Shown here one piece after another: positions 13,801 through 25,814 of a stretch of 64,000 nt of DNA. Numbering within the stretch: the first letter of the stretch is position 1; every line of letters begins with the position of its first letter. Origin of the DNA: Romanomermis culicivorax (taxonomy: Eukaryota; Nematoda; Enoplea; Mermithida; Mermithidae); the NCBI GenBank assembly GCA_963922205.1, contig CAWUHX010000122.1, forward strand, positions 950,247 to 1,014,246, given 5' to 3'. The translations under genes were made by a program, and so were the position numbers. A model generated the notes under the pieces. That model made no database searches and was not told the origin of the DNA. It saw only the letters and a list, made by a program, of their open reading frames with translations.

Positions 13801-16800
13801 CCGTGTCTTGTTTCGGGTAAGATTCAAATGTACAAAACTTCGCGAAACTACAATGAGGGGTCATATCGTGGAGTTGCAAAGTAGCCGTAACACACGGTGT
13901 TAAGGAAGATATCCTGTATACCCTGATACTCTTTCCTGGACCACGAAGCGAAGATCCAGAGGGCAGATCGTCGCCAAAATATGTATGATGCAGGCAATAT
14001 CAAGTTCGCATGAGTTTCCAGAGAAAACGCGGCGATTCATACCATATATTGTATTAGAAAGGAACCCAGAAGGCCTGATTGAAGATATATTCTACATTCT
14101 AAATCCACTGTTGCCCTTACGAACTTCTTGAAGCACATAGCAGGATGTTGTCAAGGTGTGCTTTGTATGCAATATTTTTTTGGCGAAATCTAAAACATTC
14201 TTCTTAATGTGTCTTTGACTTGCAGAAAAGTGAACAGAGTTTATAAAGAACAAGAAAACTGAAAATCTCCTGAAGGATGACCACAAAATTGAAAAAACGG
14301 TCTCTGTCTTTAAAATTACAGGAAGAAACTAATGCCCAAGTTTGAACAGTTTCAAACTCAAAAAATTGATCGCCATTATGAGCTTGGACGAAATTTCCCC
14401 GAAAAAAATCAATTGGCATAGCTAGAAATTTAATATCCAATTGGCACAAAAAAAATTGGATAAATTTTCAACCAAGAGTGACTAGGGTGCGATTTATGAG
14501 CTATGTAGTAAGCTTTTTTCGTCGAAAAAAATCTAATTTTTATAGCCCAATTATACTGACCTATTGATTTTTCAATCGAGAAAAGTCTTCCGACGCTAAA
14601 TATAACTCCAAAAATGAATCTTTCATCCAGAGAAGCGTTCAAAACTTTTGGGTCAAAAAATTTTTTATTCGAATTGTGATTCGGATTTCTGCAGTACTCT
14701 TTAATTCTCCGAGCAGATTTTTCTAGACGGCTTGGGTTTCGATACTCTGATTCTGAAATTCAAAGCTCAATTCCTTAAATTTGGTTTTTCAATTGAGGGG
14801 TAGAATGTTGCAGTTTCAAACTCAAATCATTGCAATCAGGATTTTTAGAGCTTTTTTTATTAGAAAAAACAACTTTGGGATGTATTTTTTTCCAGGCGAC
14901 AACCGCGTCAATGAACAAACCGGATTGGCCGTCATTCACACACTGTATTTGAGGGAGCACAATCGAATAGCCGAAAAATTGCACAAAATCAACAATTTTT
15001 GGACCGACGAAAAAATTTACCAAGTAAACTTATTGCACTCTGGCAGAATGCAGACCCGAAGAAAAATCCTTCATGTCCTCTAGTTTTGTTCTCGTTATTT
15101 TTCTTCAAAAATGAAATTCTAAATCTTGTGACAGGAGAAATGTACTCGAGAAACCCAGGAACCGATCCGGATCCAATATAAAATTCGATTCCAGGTAGAT
15201 ATTGGATCCGGAGTTTAGGCCATAACTTAAAAAATCAGAATCCTCATTTTTCTTCAAAAAATGTTAGATTCTGCAGTTTCCGATTCCGTCTTTCACCCGT
15301 TGGATCCGCATATAGCAACACCCAATTCGGGGCTATAGTATTCTTTAAGAAAGCGTTTTGGAACGTAGAACGTGGCTCGAACTCACGAATTTTGAAATTT
15401 TCAGGAAACACGCAGAATCATTAACGCTATGAACAATCATATCATATATAACGAATTTTTGCCCAAAGTTCTGGGATGCGAAATAATGGACAAGTACGGA
15501 CTACGTTTGAAGAAAACTGGATACTATACAGGTCAGTTTTTTTCTCCAAACCATCCATCATTCTACAGAGTTGATTCTTTTCCTGTGAATGTTGGTTCCG
15601 CGTTGTATTATGGTAGGAATTGAATTAAATCTGTGATAATTTCGGATCGTAATCTGATCCAGATCAAAAGGAATGGGACGGAAAAGTCAATAAAACACTG
15701 GTCGGATTGCAATCCAAGTATCAGTAATACTATAGAAAATATCGATATTGAACCATTGATATATGAATCAGATCGAGGTTAGGGATACTTTTGCCACTGG
15801 ATTGGTTGTCTGGAAAGTCAAACTTGAATTCGAGAAAGAATTTTTCTACTCTTTTCGTGTTCCAAATCAAAATATCAACTACGATTTTGAGCTGAATAAC
15901 TTCTTTTAGACATCAAAATTTCTTTCTGATCCTGGTTAAAGTTCGTTTTTCCAAATACTAGCTTCCATTTCGAATCTGATGCAGGGGTTTTTCATTGCTG
16001 ATGGCCTTTGGTCAAAAATATTGATAATTCAGCGGACATAATTATCGTTTTCATTAGTGGTCATCTGCGAAATGCTAATCTCCCAACCGATGACTTTGTG
16101 ATCAAAAATGTCTCAACTTTCGGAACGGTGATCTTGGAAGTCGACCATTAATTACTGCAATGATCTTTCGGCCAAAAAAATTAAACTTGAGCCAAAATTA
16201 TTATTCATGTTCTTGAGAGAAAATTATCTTGATGCAGATGCAAAAAAATCATTAGAGTGACCAATGGTCATTCATATAACCTGCGATAAATTTCGATGCA
16301 TAAGCACTCTTGTTTTTTATGAATTTCGATAATGGCTATTTTTTGGCAAAATGGTCAGTGCATAGCTGATAAGGATGTCATAAATCTGGTGATAATGGTA
16401 AATTCTCCTTATTTTGAGCTTCTTATCGCCAAGTCTATCGGAGATAACAAAGTAACCACTGGTCATTTAGGCCACTCGAAAATAATTTCTATCCAACTAT
16501 CAGGAAATTAAAATTGCTTCTAAGAACTACGATAATCAGTCTTTCCAAAAAAACTTGATCATGATCTGGTTGCGGCATTCACTCTAAAGCTAGAGATTTT
16601 TAGATCCGGTTTCGAATTTTACCCGTCAATTTACTTGATTTCGGATGCATTTGATTTTGGGGTTTACTCCCCGTTCTTGCACTCCAATTTGGTTCCAATT
16701 TGTAAGTTTAGTCAAAACTTCTCTGATTTTGAAAGTTATGGTTCCAGATTTCACCCATGATTTACTCGATTTCGGATAAATTTGTGATTGGATTTTACTC

Positions 16801-19800
16801 GCCGATTCCTACGTTCAGATCCTATTCTTGTCCGTGATTTTACTCAAAAGTTTTCAGATCTAGAATGTTTCGATTCCGGATACTCGTAGTGTCTAGAGGA
16901 TTCCTATCTGCATTGTACCCGAATCCAGAAATTTCTTTTCGAACAAAATAACTATATTTCATTTCATTCTATTGCGGATCATAGACACCATGATTGAGAT
17001 TATGAACCTAAAGCCTCTCTTTTTGTACTGTGGATTAAGCTTTATCGACACAGTAACTTTCATTAAACAGGTTACGACCCTTACTGTGACGCTACAGTAT
17101 CCAACGAATTTGCCACGGCGGCATTCCGATTCGGTCATACGTTAATCAGATCGACGTTTTTCCGCATGGATGATCTCTATCACAATTTCACTAACCCTTT
17201 GCGATTGAAAAATATGTTCAACAATATCAGCTACTTATTCGACAACGATCAGGCCGGTGGTGGCGGCGGCGTCGAACCTTTACTCGTCGGTTTGTTGGGC
17301 GCCCCTGCCATGAATTACGATAGGTTTTTGAATACAGTAAGCGAAATGTTACGTCACTTTTGTGATCCGCAAGCTCGTACTTTTTCCAACAAAAAACAGG
17401 ATATTCGACATCATCTGTTCGAATTCAAAGACATTCCGTTTTCGGGTATGGATTTAGCCGCGTTGAATATTCAAAGGTCGCGCGATCACGGCATACCGGG
17501 CTATAATTTTTATCGCGAATTTTGCGGTTTCGCCAAAGCTACGTCGTTCGAACACTTGTCCGATTTTATGGCCACAGACGCAGTGCACGCTTTGCAATCG
17601 GTTTACAAGTGAGAGCGTGAAATTTGAGTGACAAACATGCAAACGTGTTTTGGGTTGAGATTTCATAGAAACAGTAATTTTGTTAGACTAAGGACCAGAA
17701 GTGAGCAGGATTATTTGCTTGAAATGTAGCAAGTTCGATGTCAGTCGATAGATGTTGCTGAGCTCTATTCAAAAACATAAATTAAAATTTTGTATCTCTA
17801 TTTTTGACAGAGTTATGTGCGACCAAAGCTTTGGGGATGTCCCGATTAACCAAAACCGAAACGGGATTTTGGAGAAGGGGGTATTTTCGGTTTTCGTTTC
17901 TGCTTTACGTATTTCGTATTGGGAAAATATTCCAAAATTTCCTTTTTATGTGTCAGGTTGGAGCAGTCTTTTGCATTCTCTATTAGACTTCTCAACAGTG
18001 TTAAAATTTATCTGCATTTCTTTTTCATTAATAATCGCTTTCATCTAGCAATTCATAAATGTCATTTTTCATGTGATTGAATGAATTTTTCAACTTTTTA
18101 GTCTTATTCGATATCTTTGTACTCCCAGAATGCAAAGGTTCAAGACATAGTTAATTTCAACACAACATTACCAGTATTTCCACATAAGGTCATTGTTTGA
18201 CCGCTTGTGAACAAATTTTCAATAAAACCTTAAACAAGTATTTACCAAGTACAGAAATATTATGTTTCCGAAGAACGGGGAATGTCAAGAAATCTTCTCA
18301 ATACTTTATCGGAGGGATTGTATATATTTTTATTAGTTTCTTACCAAAAACACAGGACCTTGGATATTTAATGAACATATTCTCTTATTCCCAATCATAA
18401 AAATAATTTCCATTCAATAAATTTTGCGATCAACTCAATTTGAGCAATCTTTTTATATGTATGCAAAGAAGCTCACACAAAAAAGTTATGTAAAATGCAA
18501 AAAATAACAAAAATTCTACTATTTAGTTCTGATTCGACCACACGCTTGACTTCATACTTCTTGCATCAAAAACTAAATCAGTCAACGTTCTTCATCATGA
18601 CAACTATTTTTGACTTCGTAGCAGATTAGAAACTTGCATTTGTTTTTAAACAGTAGAGCCGAAATCAGGTTTTTAAATTAGCGAAATCGGAAGCGAGACC
18701 ATATTCTAAAGCCGAAACTAGAAAACCCAAAAAAAGTGAAACTGTACGATCTCTACAAGGCTTTACTGAAAATTTTCTACTTGTGCTCCTCCAAATATTG
18801 TTTGTTTGCCGATGTAAGATCTTATTAGGAATTTTGGAATTCATGTGCATTGTTGCAGCGCAGCTATCTTGAATTTTCAGTCGCTTAAATCATCATAGTT
18901 TCAGCCTACAAGCCACCCCTGTACTTTTACAGACATGGAATTTCGAATAACAAATTCGAGGGAATTTTTTCCAGTATAAAGTAGTACTTCCTAGGTCTTC
19001 CTCTGGAGCATACTTTTTGTTCTTCCGTTGTTGTAAAAAAATTAAAATTTCAAATACAAAAATTTGTTTTGAAGATTCTGTTTTACTGTGTTCAGTTTTC
19101 ATCACGTTTATCGAAAAATAGTGCGTTTTTATAGAATTCGGTCGATATAAATTGATACCACATTGTGTACTGCATCGGATCGATGCACTTGAAACGGTTT
19201 TTGATCAATCTGTGTAAAGAAACATTGCTTCGTTTCTGTATCAGATAAGTGAGACAAAGTTGGTTATTTATAACAAATTTGCCACTTATTTTCGATCCTG
19301 GCCACTTTGATGTGCTTGAAGGGAATATTTCATTAACTGATACTGATTGTAGGAAAAAGCTTCAAGTAACTTTTGCACTGTATTTGGCATATTACAGGGT
19401 GGTGCATGAGTATTTAACTGAAACTACAAAATAAGTTTCGGATATTAATTCGAAACATTGTTTCAAAAATTTTTATTTCGCAAAAAACTGTGACAAGCAG
19501 TCCATTGATCTGAAGGGATTTCTTATCTTGAACAATTTCTACTTTGAATAAATGAAAGCCTGAACTAGAACTGAGTTTTTTGAGATTATTCGATATGAGA
19601 TCGAGCCCAAATAATTCGGGTAGACATTGAGCGTGGATAAGAATATGATACCTGTTGGCAGTTTTCTCTTGTCCAAAAGTTTTGGACATTGTTGTCAATT
19701 CTCGGTCCCGAAAAAAGCATATAAATTTTGCACATTTCGTTGTACTAAGCATCATTTCTCGAATTTCCAGTCAAAAAGGTATTATTTTTTCAATTTTTGA

Positions 19801-22795
19801 GCGGAAAACTCCCGATTTTTTTAGAAAGCCTCTTTTAAATTATTGAATCATCTACGCTCTTCTAGTCACGTCGATGATATCGATCTTTTCCCGGGAGTTA
19901 TGTCCGAAAAATCCGTACCGGGCGGTCTACTCGGTCCCACCGGCGCCTGCATAATCGCCGAGCAATTCCAGCGAGCCAGGCGTTGCGATCGATATTGGTT
20001 CGAAAATGATTTTCCCGAAATGAAATTCACACCAAGTGACATGCTTAAATTTTACTTTCAAAAATATTTGTATATTTTTTGCCATTTTTTAGATCAATTA
20101 TCGGGGATTCGAAAAATTACTTTAGCCAAAATTTTGTGCACGAATAGTGCATCTTTGAAGAATATACAACCGAGAGTGTTTGAAATGCCAGATGATTTTT
20201 TGTGAGTTCAAAGTTCTTTTTCCGTGATGGAAACTTGCAACTCCTGACAAACATTGTGAATTATCATTCTGAATAGCATTGATATGCAAATTTTTTAGCG
20301 TTGTTTTTCCGTACTACTATCTGCAGCATTAATTTTGGAGGTACTTTTAAAAAAATTTAGATTTGAAATCTGTGACCACGACTAAATTGTAAACTTACGA
20401 ATATATAAATACCATTTAAATTCGTGATATACTGCCAAATTTCTACAGCAAGGGTAAAGTTCATTTTTATGAATTTGAGAATCATTCATTCCATCAGAAT
20501 TAAGGGAACTTTCAATGCAATTCGCAAGAAAGTCGAAGAATAAACTCACAAATGATTATGCTGATTGCTATGGCTTTCAAATAAAGATCATTTCTTTCAT
20601 TTGGTACAGCATTTGAAGCATACTTTTGATATTATTTTGATTAGACCAACAATATTTTTTCAATCGACACATTTCCAAAATTCAGCAAGACTTAAGCGAT
20701 GAATATTGCCCATTTTCTCCAAATGAGTGCAAAAAGACGTTTATGCAATTAAAAACCCTGCACCGCATATAGTCTGTTTTTTACAAAGTGCTTCCGAATG
20801 AAAAAGTGACACAAATGAGTACTGTCTTAAAATCGTTCACATTAAGCTCCTGTCATAAAATTTTTCACTCGAAAAATTGTTGAAGGTGAGTTCAGTATGC
20901 TCATAAATTCCAGCTCTATGGTATATTGTTTATCAGAAAATCGTGAAAGTCTGAAATACTACTTGCTTTCCACTTTCATTATTCAGAAGCATTTCAAGAA
21001 AAACAGACTATAGTTAGATATCACCTTTTCGCTAGTCGACTGCAGCGACTAAAGATAAATTTCAATTTCCGATGCACGATAGAGCCAAGTGTTTTGTTCT
21101 CTCGCTTTTCTCATTTGCTTTGTCGAGGTGGTCCATTTATGCAGTCCAGAAAAGTCACTAATTCGAAAGTCTTGCAGAATTATCTTTCATATCAGTTGCA
21201 ATATTGTTCATATTTGATTTTTTTAAACCAATTTTATCTTCATAAATTTATTACGCGAAACTTCGACTCAGCAGTCAGGATCAGTAACTTCTGTTCTAAA
21301 TTTATGAAATTCCAAACGGACTCATTTGTTTGAGATCGATTCTGTAACATGAAAAGAAGTAATTTCTTGAGATCATTAAAAGTATCATGTAGTCTATTTT
21401 TTCAAGTCGGCGATCAAAATTTCAAGACACAAATGGAAAAACTGCGGTTCCACCGTATATCAAACTGCGATTTTTTCGTAGAAAGCTACAATCACCGTGT
21501 GAAAATAATCTGAGCAGGTTTTTATTCCAATGTTTACATTTGCGTCGCATAGGCTCATTGATCTAAAAAATTTTTCCTGATCAAATATGGTCAAGTTTCT
21601 CAATGCTTACTGTACTTTTTGAAATTCCAATATTGCTTCCTGTAAACGTTATTATAACTCAAGTTGTGTCGCTTTCTGCTCCTGATACTTTCAAGATGTG
21701 GTAATTCAGAAATGAAAAATAAGCTTTTTTAGGAATGCGCAGGTTTCTTGTCAAGATTTACCCGAAGTAGACTTATACGAATGGCTGGATAGGCGTAAGT
21801 ATAGATATTTTCGACATTTTCGCCTTATTTTTCTTCACTATTGCCATTTTTAGAATTTTGCGTCGTTGATCATCGGGTAATCAACTTGGGCAAAACAAAG
21901 CGGATAACCCCGTGCGTTTCTTGTACGTGCACTTCAGAAGGAGTAAGTGGAATGTTATATTTATGAGGAACATGCCAATCGAAATCAGATTCTGAACTTT
22001 GGGAAGGATTCATTATTTAGAAATTCACAATAAGATTCAATAACGTGTCTATAGTAAGCGATGCAAAAGCAAAATTACTACAGAATATGTTCAAAAATCT
22101 TGCTTACAGTTCATGCCGCGAGAGTAAACTTGACGTCAGCAACTTTGAAACTTGTTTTTGTATCTCATTCACGACTAGATCAACATTTTGCTGATTTCAA
22201 ATTTTTCTTATCGGTTCAGCGTTACCAAATATTTCTGATATGATATATTTTTTCAGATTTTACTCAGTTTGAGACCCTCAGAAACCGAGAAACCGAATCG
22301 GGGATGCGATTCTAACTTTAATCTCACATTAGTAGATTAAAAATCGAATTCTTGCAATGTTAATTATGTCCTTCTTATGAGTTTCAGCATGAGTTTCATG
22401 AGTTTCAGCATGCCATATTTTTGGAACAATGTGAAACATTAAATAGGTCTTTTGAAAAAGGGGTTTCTCAAAAATCAGTAGTCGAACGATAATCATGCTG
22501 CCAAAACATCTACAACTGCTCAATAATACGTTCTTTTATGCTATCAAACCGACTTTTCTAAATTACTAAAAAATTTGCAGAAAAAATCTCAAATGATTCC
22601 CACTCATAATATTTAGTTCTAAACATGGAAATACTTATTCGCATAATTTTTTCCTTTCAGCCTGAATGCCACTCAGTTCGAATCGACAATTGCAATCAAC
22701 TTCTCGACGAATTTTTGTTTACAGAAGTTTCAGAAGATACCGTATGCGTGATACAATGTTCCAGTTTATTAAAAAAACGAAACGGCCGACTTTAA
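88..22795 (+). CDS. Tandem two-domain animal haem peroxidase (5' end outside window)
   Basis: Family: animal haem peroxidases (MPO, peroxinectin, peroxidasin), secreted or membrane-associated enzymes that use H2O2. I read 25 exons that keep one frame, at least 1,324 residues: 88-273, 2488-2646, 2734-2835, 2935-3042, 3098-3186, 3274-3382, 4128-4380, 6299-6457, 6517-6618, 7470-7578, 7639-7819 (domain A); 8878-8991, 9278-9407, 9471-9565, 10793-10957, 11149-11322, 12322-12705, 14896-15023, 15405-15531, 17071-17608, 19866-20035, 20093-20201, 21733-21794, 21854-21942, 22661-22795 (domain B and tail). The first exon starts inside the domain, so the start codon lies left of the window. The A-to-B join (7819/8878) matches in phase, and the exon at 8878 has no Met or signal peptide, which favours one gene over two. 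The stop is TAA at 22793-22795. Family identity is certain; single exon edges are less so. Confidence 0.85.
4661..5895. repeat. Possible non-autonomous element in peroxidase intron
   Basis: This stretch fills most of the 1.9 kb intron between exons 4128-4380 and 6299-6457. It starts with GTTACTTCTAACGTCCC and ends with a related inverted sequence, TTAGAAGTAACGGGAC, given twice (about 5862-5895). Inside, a 21 bp string TGCTCATGGCGCACGATTGTA occurs at about 4957 and again at about 5457, and a run of 14 C residues sits near 4990. No open gene is supported. I read it as a diverged TIR element with an internal duplication, with only moderate support. Confidence 0.35.
7863..8096. mobile_element. 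MITE copy 1 (TATAGTCTG family), degraded
   Basis: First of three copies of a ~250 bp element in introns of the peroxidase gene. It starts CTATAATCTGTTTTTTATAAA and ends AAACAGGCTGTACA, an imperfect inverted pair. The interior shares GTGACACAAATCAGTACTGT and TACTACTTGCTTTC with the other copies. The copy sits 43 bp after the inferred exon end at 7819. A fragment resembling its 3' end also occurs at about 8657-8695. Confidence 0.6.
12650..13990 (+). repeat. Decayed tandem copies of an exon 3' end with its splice donor
   Basis: The exon ending at 12705 finishes with [13 protein letters not shown] followed by donor GTAAGATT. Downstream, the same exon-end-plus-donor sequence recurs in decayed form near 12850-12890 (TTGTTTTGCTGCGGGTAAGA), 13035-13080 (GTCTTGCTGCGGGTAATATT), 13335-13395, 13785-13825 (GTCTTGTTTCGGGTAAGATT) and 13940-14000. 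The intron sequence between copies is also shared (AAAACTTC, ACCAAGTACCA, CACACGACACTGAACA). The MITE at 13527-13777 lies within the array. These are pseudo-exon fragments, not extra coding exons: their frames are broken. Confidence 0.6.
13527..13777. mobile_element. MITE copy 2 (TATAGTCTG family)
   Basis: Best-preserved copy, 251 bp. It begins CTATAGTCTGTTTTTTATAA and ends AAGAAAAACAGACTATAG, giving terminal inverted repeats of about 18 bp extended by GGAAGCAT near each end. The flanking TA is compatible with a Tc/mariner-type target, but a duplication is not clear. It lies inside the partial-exon repeat array of the 12706-14895 intron. Confidence 0.7.
15168..15214. repeat. Short inverted repeat in peroxidase intron
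   Basis: GATCCGGATCCAATAT is followed about 18 bases later by ATATTGGATCCGGA, forming a strong 13-14 bp stem within the intron 15024-15404. No function is evident. It could be the remnant of a small hairpin element. Confidence 0.4.
15532..17070. other. Long peroxidase intron without features
   Basis: A 1.5 kb intron between exons 15405-15531 and 17071-17608. Two related stretches, near 16632 (TTACTTGATTTCGGATGCAT) and near 16762 (TTTACTCGATTTCGGATAAA), form a weak ~130 bp direct repeat. I see no gene or RNA in it. Confidence 0.4.
20768..21013. mobile_element. MITE copy 3 (TATAGTCTG family)
   Basis: A copy of about 246 bp with ends TATAGTCTGTTTTTTACAAA and AAGAAAAACAGACTATA, in the intron between exons 20093-20201 and 21733-21794. 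It has the same orientation and interior (GTGACACAAATGAGTACTGT, TACTACTTGCTTTC) as copies 1 and 2. No coding capacity. Confidence 0.7.
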
Positions 22796-23017
22796 CGGTT
22801 ATTTTGCACTTGTCCCTGTGTATAATTTATCCGTACTTTCCTTTTTTTGTGAACCTCATTAAAATTGACAAGTTCTCATATTATTTGAGGACTCGATCTT
22901 TAATCAACCATGACCGATCAGTACCATACAGATGGCGATCACAAAAAATGTATACGTTGTATCTCTCAAAGTTTTTTAGATACTCATGACCGGGTAGTCT
23001 AAAGGATAGAAGACAGA

Positions 23018-23023
23018 AATAAA
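23018..23023 (+). terminator. Candidate polyadenylation signal of the peroxidase gene
   Basis: An AATAAA hexamer lies about 220 bases after the TAA stop of the last peroxidase exon. It is the first canonical signal in that direction. Cleavage itself cannot be seen from sequence. Confidence 0.45.
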
Positions 23024-24894
23024 GCTTCAGAAAAGTTGAACTCAACTGCGGTTTTGTAAATCCGAAATACTTTTACGTAGCATGTCATAAATTGAAAGCT
23101 CGTAGCAGCGGAAACAAGCCGTGTTGCCAAGTTAAATTTCTATGACTACTAGCTGTTGAAACTTGGCCGCAAAATTCTGAGTAACGAACGTCTGACATGA
23201 AAAATTGGTCGACTAAAAAAGTACCAAAGCTTGAAGTGCACCGATTGAAATCTCTAAAACATTGATAAGAAAAGTCTTTTCGAAAAAGAAAAATTTCAAA
23301 TAATCCTTCATTTGAATAAATTTTTCCAATACAATCAAGGATAGAATTCACAGTTGGTCACATGCTTTCGTAGATTTGTTTCAATACCACTTATACACTT
23401 GATTTTTGCGTCGAAATTATTTTCTGACCACATCCGAAAGCATAGCAATGAATTGAATTCTATAAACATCGTGCTCCTATATATTTATTGATTTTTCACA
23501 ACGAAAAATTGCTCAAGGTCACACAAAAGAACAAAGAGTCTATTGTGCAAAAACCAATCAGATTTAAGGCAGCCATGACACTTGCCACGCCACAAGCGGT
23601 ATATAACCGACAAGTTTCGTAAAAAATATATTATCCGTAATTTATCCGAAACAGTATTGGTTCGTTGTCCAGCGTCTGGACTCGGTGCCTTGTGCTAGTG
23701 ATATGCTGCTTCGTTCGATTTTCATATCACAGCCCTCGACACTGGATCCCGATTGTTTGAACTTTCCTTCGCTATTACCACGACCATGTTGTGCAGTGCA
23801 TGCGTGCTACGGTCATGACTTTTTCATAAAATGTGGCATCACCGGGCTCACATGCATCGTATAAGCGTGGCTCAGCAGTGCTCCTCGTCGTCTAATTTGC
23901 ATATTTTGACGTACGTGCCGTTGGAATAGGAATTCGCCTTACTCGCCGTTGAGAGACACGGTCCGCTAGTCCTGCGGGGTTCAGTTGTGTTCCAAATCAT
24001 TGGATTAAGATTTGGCACGATTGAACCTTGCAATGAACAGCGAACCAAATTCCCAGCTTGTCGTGATTCTACTGCAGTTCAAAAAAAATATATGTGAAAA
24101 ATGCAAATTTATGCTACAAGTTGGACTCAGTTTTTTCCCATTAGTGTTTGGAGGATTACTTGCCCAAAAAGTATTCGTATTACTATTGGAATTCGAAAAT
24201 CAACGATCTTTCTTAATTCTTATGCTGCGACACTAATTTCATGCTATTTCTACCGGCAAAAACTCTTCAAACTTTATATGATCTGAAAATTAGTTGGAAA
24301 AAACTCTTCTGACATGTCATTCGGAAAAACCAAAAAGTCATTTGAGGCTCTTTCCGAGGATACTGCAAAATTTTCCTTATTTCTTTAGGTACTGTAATTT
24401 TAATCCGATTGGTCTATAGTTTTTGGGAACTGTAGAGGGAGAGTATTTTTTTGATTATGAATGTAACCTCAACCATTAAAGTTATGCGGCTCGAAATCCT
24501 AAAAAATTTTCATTGTTTACTTAACTTACAGCCATCAATTTTTCTCTCAAAAGTGCTGTTTTTTGTCAGAAAGTCAAAACTGATCAGAATGTTTAAAAAC
24601 TTTTTATTGGTTTCTCAGTTGGCTCTTTAAGCTCCAACAGGAAAAATAAACACATTAAACGAAATCACCAAGTTTCCATCTAAAAAAGGCAGAGACATAA
24701 GAGACGGAATACTGAAACTGCCGATGACACCAATTTTCTACTGATCAATTTCCAGCCCTTAGATCAAATAATAGTGTCTATAAGCTGTTTAGACGAGCTA
24801 GTGGGTCAACTTTAAAAGAAGAGAAAACAAAGTTTGATTTTTGGTGGAATTTACAAAAATATGGTGCCAAAAAATACATCAAGCATGTCTAGAG
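23024..24894. other. Intergenic region between peroxidase gene and Polinton
   Basis: Mostly AT-rich with no supported gene. A GC-richer patch at about 23640-24010 stands out. It includes the octamer ATTTGCAT next to TGACGTAC near 23895 and an imperfect hairpin around 23788-23820 (ACCATG...CATGAC). On the minus strand it has a 42-codon open frame starting at the ATG at 24001. None of this identifies a gene; a promoter or first exon of an unseen transcript is possible. Confidence 0.35.
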
Positions 24895-25735
24895 AGTAGT
24901 AAGGCCGGCCCGTATAGGTCGTACGCTTAAGGATACTCCTATCTTTTGTGTACGACCTATAATTTGTCACTTTTTTTCGATTTATAGGTCGTACAGTAAA
25001 CATACACGTTTTGCTTTTGTCGGATTTACAGGTCGTACAGTAAACATATACGATTAATTTCTTCGTCGATTTATAGGTCGTACAGTAAACATATAAGTCG
25101 ATTTATAGGTCGCACGGTTAAAAATGTATGTTCTAGAGTTACCGTAATAGTAGAATTACGGTAATTTTTCGATTATGGTAATAAATGTGTTACTGTGCGT
25201 GGAAAAGGAAAATCAATGATGAACGTAAAAAGGAAAACTAAAATGAACAAAAAAATGGAAAAGAAATAAAAAGTGATTGAGTGTAAAAACGGCTTCCCCC
25301 CTCGGAAGAGGAAGCCCACAAAAATTTGCACCCCGGACCCCCTTTGTCAAAAGGGTGCCACCTGCAGGTGTAAATATATTTCGGAGGTCCCATTTTCTGA
25401 ACGATCGTTCAAGTCAACAAATGTCAGAACGGTCAATCTGGTCAGTAATGGTCTGTTTAATGAGTAAAATCTCGAGAGAGTCATTACGAGATGAAACATT
25501 ATCCTTACGGGTGCATGCGTAAAAATTTTGATGTTCTGCCAAAAATGACCAAGAAGGTCTTTTATAAAAATGACCAGAGCGAATTGGCCGTAAAAAGCAT
25601 GTAGACAAAAAAAGGTCTTTTATAGAAAGAGGACCAAACGAGATGGTCCTAAAAAACGTACGGAAAATTTGACGACTTAAAAAAATCTTTACGTATCAAA
25701 AATTTTTAATTCAATGCAACATTCTATTTTATTAT
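24895..25735 (+). repeat. Left TIR of the Polinton
   Basis: About 841 bp matching in inverse the right end. The outer ~210 bp holds four or five copies of a unit built on TATAGGTCGTACAGTAAACAT. The first two copies are arranged as a hairpin: TATAGGTCGTAC at 24913-24924 pairs with GTACGACCTATA at 24950-24961. The inner part has a GC-rich block (CGGCTTCC...GGAAGCC near 25290-25315, CACCTGCAGGTG near 25368) followed by a stretch with GAACGATCGTTC. It ends AATTCAATGCAACATTCTA, matching the right TIR just after the polymerase gene. Confidence 0.88.
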
Positions 25736-25814
25736 AAAACTTTTGAAACACTATTTTATTTTTGTTTATCACTAAAATATTGTAGTCTAAAAACAAAAAT
25801 AATAACGTAAACAA

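Larger units (their letters stand above)
8878..22795 (+). other. Peroxidase domain B, catalytically complete, with Cys-rich tail
   Basis: About 170 residues of propeptide-like sequence come first ([17 protein letters not shown], then [14 protein letters not shown]). The mature domain follows: a Cys-containing start ([20 protein letters not shown], then [12 protein letters not shown]), distal Asp-His in [13 protein letters not shown], calcium-loop [11 protein letters not shown], catalytic Arg and haem-linked Glu in [20 protein letters not shown], proximal His in FRFGHTLI, and the [18 protein letters not shown] block. After DDFLNAQVSC a short tail from exons 21854-21942 and 22661-22795 contains a C..C.C motif ([11 protein letters not shown]) and further cysteines, like the VWC-type or Cys-rich tails of some invertebrate peroxidases. 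An active enzyme is the natural reading. Confidence 0.82.

Noticed and set aside
25205-25608. Frames in both TIRs encoding nearly the same 60-80 residue peptides
   Set aside because: They occur in both TIRs because the DNA is duplicated, and no start context, splice signals or family match supports translation.
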